Shown: positions 24,469 through 34,470 of the stretch, one piece after another | Position numbering within the stretch: position 1 is the stretch's first letter | Layout: each line of letters begins with the position of its first letter | Source: Aquilaria yunnanensis | Taxonomy: Eukaryota; Streptophyta; Magnoliopsida; Malvales; Thymelaeaceae | NCBI GenBank assembly: GCA_039654915.1 | Contig: CM077600.1 | Location: forward strand, 32,993,992 to 33,057,991 | Direction of reading: 5' to 3' | DNA: 64,000 bases | The notes under the pieces: generated by a model | Seen by the model: only the letters and a program-made list of their open reading frames with translations | Told to the model about the DNA's origin: nothing | Database searches by the model: none | Translations under genes and position numbers: made by a program

Positions 24469-27400
24469 TGTTGACACCCAATTTCGTCCGGCCATTAAAA
24501 TAATTTTAAAAAAAAATTAAATAAAAAAAATTAAATAAAAAAATGTATTATTATTATTATTGTTATTATTATTACTAAATTTTTTTTTAATTAGTTTAAA
24601 ATATATATATATATTTTTTTTAAGATTTGATATATGTGTGTATATGTGTATGTTTGAAAGAAAAAAAGAAAACTCCATAAAAATGACAAAATTTAAAAGT
24701 TTGAGGTAAAAATGACAAAATTAAGAAGTTTCAGGCAAAATTGACAAATTCTGAAAGTTCCAGGAGCATTTGGCAGTTTGTCACATAAAATTTTGAGCCT
24801 GCCGACGTTTTTGGCTCAAATTGACAGAAAACGACAAAATTGTCAAAATCAGAAGCTTCAGGAACTTATCCAGAGGCTGAGAGACGTAAAGGACTAAAAT
24901 TGTCATTTTACCAATTTAAGAGATAAGTTTGAAATTTTTTATTAATTTATCCGTCCACAGTTCAGCCAAACTCCTTCTATAAATACCCCTCCAAATTCAG
25001 TGATGAACACAGAAAAAAATAGCAAAAAAACTTAGAGCTCCGTTTTAAAAAAAAATAAAATTACAGCCCTTAGCCCCAGCCCTCTTCCCTTCTTCCCCAG
25101 AAAGCCAAAACTTTTTTTTCTTTTCTCTGTTCCGTCTCTCTCTCTCTCTCTCTCTCGCCGTGCCCACCACCGCCGTCCGCCGGCCACCACGCCTCCGCCC
25201 AGCCGTCCTGCCGCCGTCGTCCGGCCGTCCCGCCGCCGTCGCCGTCGTACCCAGCCTGACGTCCGCCGCCGCGCCGTTCCCCTTTTCTTCTTCTCTCCCT
25301 GCGCCGGCTGCTGCCCGCCGCTCCTCCACCGCCCTCCGCTTCGCGCCGTTGCCCCTCCGCCCGTGCTCGCCGTCGCCCTGCGCTTCCGCCCCCACGCCCT
25401 TGCGCCCCGTGCCCTCGCCGCCGCTCGCCTGGCTGCCCCTCCCTCCCCCCACGCCGTCCGTGTCGCGCCTCTTTCCTGGGATTCAAAAACAAAAACTAAA
25501 GGGTATAACTCTTGTTTTGTCTTCTATCTTTTCAATTTCTTTCACTTTGGTCACTAACCTTTTATTTTGTTCTTGCAGAATTAATTCCTAACTATTTTAA
25601 TTTTTATTTGTTTATTATTGTTATTATTACTAACCTTTTTTTTTTTGTTATTAGCAACTAACAACTAACTTGCTAATTTTTACTAACCTTTATTATTATT
25701 GTTGTTAATAATTAATTAAATTGTCTAACTTTTATTTTTGTTGTAATTAATTAACTTAATTAAACTTGGCTAACTTTTATTTTTGTTGTAATTAATTAAC
25801 TTAATTAAACTTGGCTAACTTTTATTTATTGTTGTTAATTAATTAACTTAATTAAACTTGGCTAATTTTTATTTATTGTTGTTAATTAATTAACTTAATT
25901 AAACTTGGCTAACTTTTATTTATTGTTGTTAATTAATTAACTTAATTAAACTTGGTTAATTTTTATTTATTGTTGTTAATTAATTAACTTAATTAAACTT
26001 GGCTAACTTTTATTATTGTTGTTAATTAATTAAATTAATTAAATTGTCTAACTTTTATTTTTGTTGTAATTAATTAACTTAATTAACTTGACTAACTTTT
26101 TATTATTGTTGTTAACCATTAATTTAATTAAACTTGGCTAATTTTTATTATTGTTGTTAATTAATTTAATCTAACTTTTACTAACCTTTTTTATTGTTAT
26201 TAACTAACTAATCCAACTAATCTAACTATATTAATTGTGCTAACTTTTATTATTATTGTATTATTAAAGTGGATGGCCAAAAAGCCCCACTTTATTAATT
26301 GAATTTTTTTATGATTAAAAGATAAAAAAAGGAATTTTATGTGAATAATTTTCTAAAGGTTAATAAAAATTACTTTTTTTATTTTGAAACAAAGTTTTTA
26401 TTCCTTTTAATAAACAAACATAATGAAATAATTCAAAAATAAAATAAATAAATAAATAAACATAAAACCATTCTTTTAATACATCTTTAAAATTAATAAT
26501 TAATGAAATAAAAAAATTTAATTAAAACTCCATGACCAAATGATCCGCCAGGATCCATGGCTCGGAAATATTTTTAAAATAAAATATATAAATAAATTTT
26601 TTTCTTTATAAAAAAAAAAAAAAAAAAAAACTTTAGACTAATATATTAATTATCTATTAATATATAATTTTTTTTAGTTTTCTTTATTAAAAAGAATAAA
26701 AAGCGTAAAATTTTTGAGTTAATATTTTTCAATAATATTTTATTTATTTCTTTTAAAAATATAATTTTTTTTAGTTTTCTTTATTAATAAAAAGAATGAA
26801 AAGAATAAAAATTTTGGGTTAATATTTTATTCAGTAATATTTTACTTATTAAAAGATATAACTTTTTGTTTCCTTTATAAAAATCTTAATCAAATAATTT
26901 CAAAATAATACAAAATAAAACAAAAATAATTGAATTTTCTCTTAAATATTTTTGACTTATTGATTAGATATATTTTCAGAAATATAAATTAAAATTAAAA
27001 AAAAATCTTTCATCAAACAAAGAAGAATATAAAAATAAAAATATCAAGACTTTTGTTTTAAAATACATATAAGTTTTCGGTTAAATAATCTTTTATTCCA
27101 AAAATAAATTAAATAAATATCAAAACTTTTCTTCTTTTGTTTAAAATTTTTGATTCTCTTAATAAAAAAAAATAATAATAAAAAAAAATAATAAAAAATA
27201 AAAATAAAAATAAAAATTTTTTTTAGTTCATGGTATATTGGCTGGAAACTGTCTCGTGCCCGCTTTTGAGCTGCTTCACCTGGTGAAGAGGGTCTGGCTG
27301 AGTAACAACGCCCCGTACCATGATCAAAATTTTTATTTTTAAACTCTTTAATTCTTTTAAATTAACTTCTTATTAAATAAAAATTAATTATTATTTTTTT

Positions 27401-28425
27401 TAATTCTTTTATAAATTGAGTAATCCTTTAAAATAATAAATATCTTTCATTAAACAAGAAAAACAAAAAAAGTAAACAAGAAAAAAAGAAAGATAAGAAA
27501 AATAAAAGGAAAGATAAGAAACAAAAATAAAAGAAAGATAAGAAAGAAAAGAAAGATAAAAAAAAATATAAAAGAAAAGATAAGATAAGAAAAGAAAGAA
27601 AGAAAAGACAAGAAAAATAAAAGAAAGATAAGAAAGAAAAATAAAAGAAAGATAAGATAAAGAAAAAAAGGAAATATAAGAAAAAGAAAAGAAAGATAAA
27701 AGAAAGAAAAAGAAAAAGCAAAGAAAGAAAGAAAAGAATAAAAAAAAAAGAAAAGAAAAAAAAGAAGTAAAAATAAGTAAAAAAAGAAGAAAAAGAAAGA
27801 AAGTAAAAAAAAGAAGTAAAAAATATAAAGATAAATTTTTTAGTTAGTATTAAAAATCATTCATAAACAAAAAGAATTACCATTTAAAAATTAATTTCAT
27901 AATAATAAGAATTAAATAATTACGATAAATCAATTTCCATATCCGGATGATCCGGTAGGATCTACGGTTTGGAAAATATCAAACTTTTTAAAATAAACAA
28001 ATTAAATAAACAGATAAAAATCCATATTTTTACAATATGGATAAAATTGTTTAAAATTTCACCAAATTCCGTGTCCAAATGACTCGGCAGAGTCCATGGT
28101 TCGGAATCAAAATCTTCCGTGTCCAAATGACTCGGCAGAGTCCATGGTTCGGAAGTATAAAATTCTATACAAATTAATTTCCAAAAATCCACATTCAACT
28201 AATTCAGTTAAAATTTCTAGTTTGAAAATTAACTGAATTTTTTTTAAAGCAAAGTAAAACAAAATTAAAATCAACTAAGGTGCCAATTTTGGGCGCTATA
28301 ACAATATTGTTTTAGCGTAACCGTACTCCCGATCCCCGAACTCTCGCAGACCATATTTTAAGGTATCCAATCGACCTGAGCGAAAACCGATTGGTGGCGA
28401 CTCCAGAAAACCCGACGTTGCCACA
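24469..28425 (+). repeat. 5' LTR of E2 (3957 bp)
   Basis: Contains a TATA box at 24977, a CT microsatellite and an extremely GC-rich block (about 25155-25475), and a TTAATTAACTTAATTAAACT tandem array (about 25740-26170). Further in are a structured 95-bp block (27229-27323), an AAGAAAGATAAG-type purine-rich tract (about 27450-27830), four dispersed motif copies and a 24-nt stem-loop (28294-28317) near the 3' end. The GC-rich block has open frames on both strands, but its composition alone explains them, so I do not call genes there. Confidence 0.93.
24977..24985 (+). promoter_or_regulatory. TATA box of the E2 5' LTR
   Basis: CTATAAATACCCC lies about 500 bp into the LTR, followed 180 bp later by a CT-repeat and GC-rich leader. 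The same site is in the 3' LTR at 46132. It is the best candidate for the U3/R promoter of the genomic transcript. Confidence 0.6.
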
Positions 28426-28428
28426 GCT

Positions 28429-28447
28429 TGGCGACTCCACTGGGGAC
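28429..28447 (+). other. Primer-binding site of E2
   Basis: TGGCGACTCCACTGGGGAC starts three bases after the LTR end. Its first 11 bases also occur inside the LTR at about 28396, 30 bases before the LTR end. I recall tRNA-Arg as the primer for Ogre/Tat elements with this type of site. Confidence 0.8.
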
Positions 28448-29050
28448 TCGACGTTAGTGAGTCGAGCCTAAAGTTGATTTGTTTTTATTTACTTTGCTTT
28501 ACTATTATGTGGATTTATATGTTATATTTACTTAAGTAAACATGCATAATGCATTCACAAAATGAAGCTCTATACCCGAGCTTCCTTAAATCAAACACGA
28601 TTCTTTCTAAGCGGAATTGGTGTTGCTGTCCTTGTGAGGCCACGGTCTCCAAGCCTTCACCGGTTTCAAAGTAGCAAAGTAGTGTATTGCCTTCTGAGAC
28701 GGTTAGTCTCTGCATGGGCCCACGAAAAGCTACGACTCGAATTAATCCATTCCTTACATAAACCCTAGAGGGTAAGGAATCGGGCCGTCACTATGATTCA
28801 GTGACGGGATTCGGGAACTATCCCTTGCCTTTTTGATAAACCACCTTCTGCATGTAGAATTCCTTACTCCACCTTAGAACCAGCCATTAAGAATTTCCCA
28901 TACCTCGGTTCCCATTTCCATAGGTTTTGTTTTATCTATATGTTTGTATGATCCTATGTGTTATTTTTTTTACTAACTCTATTTTTCCTTATTTTTCCGG
29001 CATATACATTTCATCATTAAAGATAAGTATTTGGTGAAAGAACTATTATC
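28448..29050 (+). other. 5' leader of E2 between PBS and ORF1
   Basis: Non-coding leader of about 600 bases. It contains a 68-codon open frame (28562-28768) whose central part (FQSSKVVYCLLRRLVSAWAH) is also open in E1 (15338-15523), so a conserved upstream ORF is possible. Shared ancestry of the DNA could explain this without selection. Confidence 0.5.
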
Positions 29051-30745
29051 ATGGATATTCTCGATTATCTTCCCACGGCTGTTACTGGATCATGGAATGA
29101 CACGGTAATCGAAACTCAGCCTGAAGCTATGGAATATTCCGAAACGGCTCAAAAGCTTCACGGAGATGCTCTGACATCCCATTCTCACGTACAGCTTAAG
29201 GACCAGGTATCGGTCCGGATAAATCAGAACGACACCACGGAATTATTGCAAGTCTGGAATAGTTGGAATTCTGCTGATCGGGAAGCTTTTACGGCAAAAT
29301 ATGGTCACATCACTTGCCTACTAAAGGTTACCGTTGATGCATCACTTGTCCGGGCTCTAATACAATTTTGGGATCCATTTTATCGATGCTTTTCTTTCGA
29401 TAAGATGGATCTGGTTCCAACCATTGAAGAATACAACAGCCTCTTGGGTTGGTCCTCCGACTATCCAATCGAGACTTATCAACATGATAGAAGAACGGAG
29501 CCTCATCGAGCCCTAGCAAAATTATTGGATATGCCAGCTTCGAGTCTTCAAACCAAGTTTGCAACAAAAGGATCTCGAAAATTTATCAGTTGGATCGACT
29601 TAAAACAATTAAGTCACGTTCTCCCTCAGAAAAATCAACGACGCAAGCTTTTCGCCTTGGCGATATATGGCCTGGTAGTCTTCCCAAGAATCGTCGGATT
29701 CATTGAAGGAGACATCATTACACTATTTGAGCAAATCTGCAATACTCAAATAAATCCGACCTCAGTAATATTATGTGAAACTATCAGGGCATTAAACTTT
29801 TGTCGCCAAAGAGGGGGCAAATTCATAGGATGTTCACATCTCCTCAACATTTGGATCAAAAGCCACCTTCCTTGTGAGAAGCAACATTTTGGAAATCGCT
29901 TTTCAAAGGACTTCATCCCAATCGAAGCCTTTTTGAAAAGTGAAACCATTCATCACGACAGCAAGGAAGCATGGGTTGATTATTTCAAGAACATCACCGA
30001 ATTCCAAATTGAATGGAGAGCCCCCTGGTCTACCTCCACCCGCGTTGTCTACCGATGCGGCAATTGCCCGTGGGTTCCTCTCTTAGGTATATGGGGAGGA
30101 ACAAGTTATGCCCCAGCTCAAGTACGAAAACAATTTGGGTCCATGCAATTTATACCCATGACGCATAATCTGAGTAAGTTGGAATTTTCACACGAAGATC
30201 CAAATTCAAATAAGCTCGCAATGGGTATTTCAGTTGCGTGGAAAAGAATTTTCATATTGAAGTCGGGGCCTATTATTTCTCCCACTGCTTATTATGAATG
30301 GAGAAATAACCGGAAGGAAGGAATAGTTCTATCTGAAGAGGTCATCAGAAAATTGGCGAAAAGAGAGTTGGAGAAAGAACTAGAGGAAGAAAAGGAAAAG
30401 AACAAGAGGATGCTCCTTGACATGCAACAGCTCGGTCACAAAACACAACTCCTCGAAGAGAAAGTTGAATACCAAAAACAAGTCATCTCCCAATTGGTTG
30501 ATGAAACCGATCAAAAAGAGATGAGAGTCAGATACTGGGAAGATCAATACAGATTTTCTCAAGATCAATTGCAAACATTTTTGGTAGAAGTCAGAAAAGT
30601 TACAGAACAAGCCCAACTAATGGGCGAAGAAGCCAAGGAGTTAGAAGAACTGAGCTGTCCTACTCCATCAGTAAATGTTCAAAGAATGATGGAGTTCATA
30701 TCTAAAGCCAGAAAGCAGTATTGTACTTTGGGTCGTTTCTTTTAA
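29051..30745 (+). CDS. ORF1 protein of unknown function, Ogre-type extra ORF before gag (564 aa)
   Basis: An additional ORF upstream of gag is a hallmark of Ogre-type retrotransposons, and its role in the life cycle is not known. The N-terminal two thirds (about residues 1-400) is a globular region with WNSWNSADREAF near 71-82 and LIQFWDPFYRCF, LLGWSSDYP and RKLFALAIYGLVVFPR motifs. This resembles the plant DUF7745 family, as far as I recall it. Residues about 430-520 are strongly charged with heptad-like spacing (KRELEKELEEEKEKNKR), a probable coiled coil. The start is the first ATG of the frame. E1 has the same gene, broken. It ends 188 bp before gag-pro. No catalytic motif is visible. Confidence 0.85.
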   Translation: MDILDYLPTAVTGSWNDTVIETQPEAMEYSETAQKLHGDALTSHSHVQLKDQVSVRINQNDTTELLQVWNSWNSADREAFTAKYGHITCLLKVTVDASLVRALIQFWDPFYRCFSFDKMDLVPTIEEYNSLLGWSSDYPIETYQHDRRTEPHRALAKLLDMPASSLQTKFATKGSRKFISWIDLKQLSHVLPQKNQRRKLFALAIYGLVVFPRIVGFIEGDIITLFEQICNTQINPTSVILCETIRALNFCRQRGGKFIGCSHLLNIWIKSHLPCEKQHFGNRFSKDFIPIEAFLKSETIHHDSKEAWVDYFKNITEFQIEWRAPWSTSTRVVYRCGNCPWVPLLGIWGGTSYAPAQVRKQFGSMQFIPMTHNLSKLEFSHEDPNSNKLAMGISVAWKRIFILKSGPIISPTAYYEWRNNRKEGIVLSEEVIRKLAKRELEKELEEEKEKNKRMLLDMQQLGHKTQLLEEKVEYQKQVISQLVDETDQKEMRVRYWEDQYRFSQDQLQTFLVEVRKVTEQAQLMGEEAKELEELSCPTPSVNVQRMMEFISKARKQYCTLGRFF

Positions 30746-30933
30746 ACAAACCTTTTGCTGAATGTAATTGAGAAATTCCATTATAGTTTTTCTTTCACCA
30801 AGTATTTACAATATTCATGCATGCATCCATCACATCAATCATACACACATAGAATCTAATAAAATAAATATTCCTTTAAAAGGGTAAAATTGGACCTCAA
30901 CACCGATATTCAACTCGACTCCAAACAAGATTA

Positions 30934-33900
30934 ATGGCAGAACAAGCCGAAGGACGTCTCATGGAGATGGAGTCCAAGATTGAAAGTATGTCAGAACAGA
31001 TGAGACAATTGATGGAATTAATCAAAGGGAAAGCAACTCAAGTCCCCATCAAAGAAGTACAAGATCCCACTTATCCCCCGGGATTCACCCCGCAACGAGT
31101 CTCAGTCCAAGAAAACCTGTTTCAAGAATCAGGACCGTCTGCTAGTGTTCACCTGAAACAAGACACTGTACAGGAAGAGAAGAAGACATTACCAAAAGAA
31201 GAAGCAGAATCTCAAAAACTCGAAACAATAGAAAAGCGACTGCGAGCCATTGAAGGAGGCACTATATTCGGATCTCTCTCGGTGGATGACCTCTGCTTAG
31301 TGCCAGACGTCGTAATCCCTTCAGATTTTAAGGTGCCAGATTTCGTGAAATACGATGGAACGAGTGATCCCATCACTCACATCACATTGTTCCTAAGGAG
31401 ACTACAACCACTCACAAAAGATGAAAAGGTGTGGATCGCACTTTTTCAGGAAAGTCTCACAAAATCAGCATTACAGTGGTATCTAAGCCAAGGTCCAAGG
31501 AACATAAAAACTTGGAATGACCTTGCTCAGGCCTTCATCGGCAACTATAAACACGTTATGGACTTGGCTCCGGATCGCCAAACTCTCCAAAACATGGAGA
31601 AGAAAAAGCCAGAAACTTTCATGGAATATGCGCAGCGGTGGAGGGACTTAGCTGCACAGGTTCAGCCACCCATGACAGAAAGAGAAATGGTCACTTTGTT
31701 TGTCCAGACACTGAAATACCCATATTATGACAAACTTATTGGCAATGCGGCAACTAACTTCTCCGACGTAGTAATGTCTGGAGAAAGGATCGAGCATGGT
31801 ATCAGGACTGGGAAGATTACTGAATCCTTTAGCGATCCTATGAAAAGAGGAGGACCTTCCAGAAGAAAAGATGAAGAAATACAACAAATAGGAAGAGGAA
31901 GAGGGATTCCCTTCGTGGGCACTGTGGCCACCGGACCTCGCCTATCCTATTCTGCCAATAAGCCCAATTATTATCCTACCAATAGGCCCAATGATTATCC
32001 TCCCAATAGGCCCAATGATTATCTTCCCAATAGACCCAACAATTATCCTCCCAACAGACCTAATCAGTTACGGCCACCTGTTCCAACTCCTCCAGTACCT
32101 GCACCAAGACCAAGAGAAATCTTCGCACCAATTCCCATGACTTACACTGAGCTGTATCCAAAACTCATCGAAAGTCAACTTATTCGCCCAATCCCTACAA
32201 GGCCATTGGAACCCCCGTATCCAAGGTGGTATGACCCTAACATAAATTGCCCATATCATGATGGTACCGTGGGCCACGGACTGGAAAATTGCATAGCATT
32301 GAAGCGTATAGTCCAACAATTAATTGAGTCAAAGTGGTTGGACTTTTCCGATGAACCAAACGTCACTCATAATCCATTGCCTCCTCATCAAGCCAAACCA
32401 GTCAATATGATGGAAGAATACTGGCCGATGAAGAAAACAGTCAATGATATCATAACCCCTCTTAAGCATGTATATTCATGCCTTGTGAAAGAAGGGATTA
32501 TCATAGGAAAGTCTTCTGGAAATAAAGAAGTCGAGGATGAGGAGTGGTGCAACTTTCATAACAGTAAAAGTCATTCTATCCAAGAATGCCCAGAATTCCG
32601 TAAATGTCTACAAAGTCTTATGGACTCCTCCCAAATCATCGTTTTTATGTCAGATAAAGAGGATGACGTGAATGTGATAATTAAAGAACAAGAAGTCAAT
32701 ATCATGCCAAGACCACTAGTCATTCCAATATCAAAATCTGCTCTCAAGCCTTTAAGAATTCAAGTTCCAAAGCCATTCCCGTACAAATCAGACAAAACTG
32801 TTCCATGGAACTATGACTATACTTCTAACATCACATCAACTCCGTTAGAAGTTGGGGGCATGACTAGAAGCGGTCGGTGTTATTCTCCGGAGCAAATGAA
32901 CAAGCTCCAACAAGAGAAGAATGTTACGGATCCAGCAAATGGACCTATTAACACATCTAAAGAACAAGAGATGCCTCGAGCAGTAACAGATGAACAAGCT
33001 ACTGAGTTTCTCAAACTCATAAAGCAAAGTGAATACAGTATCGTGGAGCAGTTGAACCGTCTGCCAGCAAAGATCTCCATACTTTCATTACTCTTAAGTT
33101 CTGATGCCCATCGAGAAGCTCTTCTCAAAGTCCTGAATAAGGCTTATGTTGAACAAGATATCTCCGTGAACAACTTTGACCACCTTGTCAACAACATCAC
33201 GGCACAAAATCTCATCACATTCACTGACGATGAGATACCAGCAGAAGGAAGGGGTCACTCTAAGGCTCTGCATATTTCGATTAAATACAAAGATCGGATT
33301 ATGGCCAGAGTTCTTATCGACAATGGGTCAGCTCTAAATGTAATGCCACTCGAAACCTTACATAAGATTGGTTTAGACCCATCATACCTCAACAACAGTC
33401 ATATTGTTGTTCGAGCATTTGACGGAACGAAGAGAGATGTTGTTGGAGAAATAGAGCTACCAATAGGGATTGGTCCCTGTCTTTTCCACATCACATTCCA
33501 AGTCATGGATATTTGTCCATCTTATACCTGCCTGCTGGGAAGACCATGGATCCATATGGCCGGAGCAATTCCTTCTTCATTACACCAGAAAATGAAATTC
33601 ATTATTGAAGGAAAGATAATCACGGTCTTCGCTGAAGAAGACATCCTGCTATCAAGACCTGCGGATGCTCAATATGTCGAAGTCAATGAAAATATACCTG
33701 ATTGCTCCTTCAGGTCTTTTGAGATTGTCAATGCTGCTTATGTCAGCGAATATGGAGAAGAACCCATTCCTAGCATCTCTAAAACAAGTCGCATGGTTGC
33801 CAAACTCATGATAAAAGGAGGATACTCACCGGGGTTAGGACTGGGACAAGATTTACAAGGAATCACAGAACCATTGAAAATCACCACAAATGAAGGGAAA

Positions 33901-34245
33901 TACGGCCTAGGCTTCACACCGACAAGACATGATAAAATGAAGGCAATAGCTGAAAAGAGAGAAAAGAGGATTGCACGATTAACAGGGCATCCTCTCCAGG
34001 AAAGAAATCTGGATATCCCTGAAATCACCGAAACGTTCGTGAGTGGTGGTCTCATTCCAAAAAATGACAATGAAGGCAAGCTGACTATCAACATCAACAA
34101 GTCTTTTGAAAGTCTTTCTATTCAGGCAATCATCAGCGATTCACCTGAAGAGGAGGAGCTTGTTCAACCTTGTGGCCCACGGGATGTGCTGAACAATTGG
34201 GAGGCGATAGAACTGCCTGTTATAATCGAAAGCTCTCCAAAGTAA
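30934..34245 (+). CDS. Gag-protease polyprotein of E2 (1103 aa)
   Basis: Encodes the capsid-forming Gag and the processing protease. An N-terminal coiled-coil-like segment (1-100) is followed by a retrotransposon gag domain (about 130-300; LFLRRLQPLTKDEKVWIALF) and PNRPNDYPPNRPN repeats (about 345-380). Two zinc-knuckle-like C/H motifs follow at about 439-453 and 539-552. The aspartic protease has LIDNGSALNV (D796-N-G), an unusual DNG in place of DSG/DTG, and its GRPWIHMAGAI segment follows. A G-patch-like glycine motif (GGYSPGLGLGQ) is near 962. The ORF ends TAA at 34243-34245, two bases into a likely splice donor, so the spliced product would continue into pol. Confidence 0.92.
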   Translation: MAEQAEGRLMEMESKIESMSEQMRQLMELIKGKATQVPIKEVQDPTYPPGFTPQRVSVQENLFQESGPSASVHLKQDTVQEEKKTLPKEEAESQKLETIEKRLRAIEGGTIFGSLSVDDLCLVPDVVIPSDFKVPDFVKYDGTSDPITHITLFLRRLQPLTKDEKVWIALFQESLTKSALQWYLSQGPRNIKTWNDLAQAFIGNYKHVMDLAPDRQTLQNMEKKKPETFMEYAQRWRDLAAQVQPPMTEREMVTLFVQTLKYPYYDKLIGNAATNFSDVVMSGERIEHGIRTGKITESFSDPMKRGGPSRRKDEEIQQIGRGRGIPFVGTVATGPRLSYSANKPNYYPTNRPNDYPPNRPNDYLPNRPNNYPPNRPNQLRPPVPTPPVPAPRPREIFAPIPMTYTELYPKLIESQLIRPIPTRPLEPPYPRWYDPNINCPYHDGTVGHGLENCIALKRIVQQLIESKWLDFSDEPNVTHNPLPPHQAKPVNMMEEYWPMKKTVNDIITPLKHVYSCLVKEGIIIGKSSGNKEVEDEEWCNFHNSKSHSIQECPEFRKCLQSLMDSSQIIVFMSDKEDDVNVIIKEQEVNIMPRPLVIPISKSALKPLRIQVPKPFPYKSDKTVPWNYDYTSNITSTPLEVGGMTRSGRCYSPEQMNKLQQEKNVTDPANGPINTSKEQEMPRAVTDEQATEFLKLIKQSEYSIVEQLNRLPAKISILSLLLSSDAHREALLKVLNKAYVEQDISVNNFDHLVNNITAQNLITFTDDEIPAEGRGHSKALHISIKYKDRIMARVLIDNGSALNVMPLETLHKIGLDPSYLNNSHIVVRAFDGTKRDVVGEIELPIGIGPCLFHITFQVMDICPSYTCLLGRPWIHMAGAIPSSLHQKMKFIIEGKIITVFAEEDILLSRPADAQYVEVNENIPDCSFRSFEIVNAAYVSEYGEEPIPSISKTSRMVAKLMIKGGYSPGLGLGQDLQGITEPLKITTNEGKYGLGFTPTRHDKMKAIAEKREKRIARLTGHPLQERNLDIPEITETFVSGGLIPKNDNEGKLTININKSFESLSIQAIISDSPEEEELVQPCGPRDVLNNWEAIELPVIIESSPK

Positions 34246-34439
34246 TCTAATAGTAAAAACCTCCTAAAGAAAGGTTCAATCAATAGGGTGTAGTCTTTGT
34301 TTAAGTGAACCTTTTAGTTATTGCTTTTTATTCCAATAAAGTTGTGATTTATGCACATTGTAAATAAAGTACCAGTTTGCATCCATCTCATTCGTGCCAT
34401 TTTTTTTTCTTCTCTTTCTTTTCTCTCTGGATAATGCAG
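34242..34439 (+). other. Predicted 198-bp intron joining gag-pro to pol
   Basis: The donor is AAA|GTAATC at 34242. The acceptor follows a 35-nt pyrimidine-rich run and reads TAATGCAG| at 34439. The exon left of it ends in phase 2. The 31 bases from 34440 to the pol ATG give one base to finish the codon plus ten sense codons (PKTLFDDNER) without a stop, so splicing fuses gag-pro to pol in frame. The same sites occur in E1. Introns at this place are reported for Ogre elements. Confidence 0.72.
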
Positions 34440-34470
34440 ACCCAAAACTCTCTTTGATGACAATGAAAGA

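Noticed and set aside
25045..25591. Overlapping 135-143-codon open frames on both strands in the LTR (repeated at 46200-46746)
   Set aside because: They lie in a very GC-rich block that lacks stop codons by composition. The predicted proteins are low-complexity Arg/Gly/Pro/Ala runs with no domain.
27428..27721. 97-codon Phe/Leu/Ser-rich open frame on the minus strand (also at 48630-48923)
   Set aside because: It is the reverse of an AAGAAAGATAAG-type purine-rich tract. The hydrophobic protein is a by-product of the repeat.
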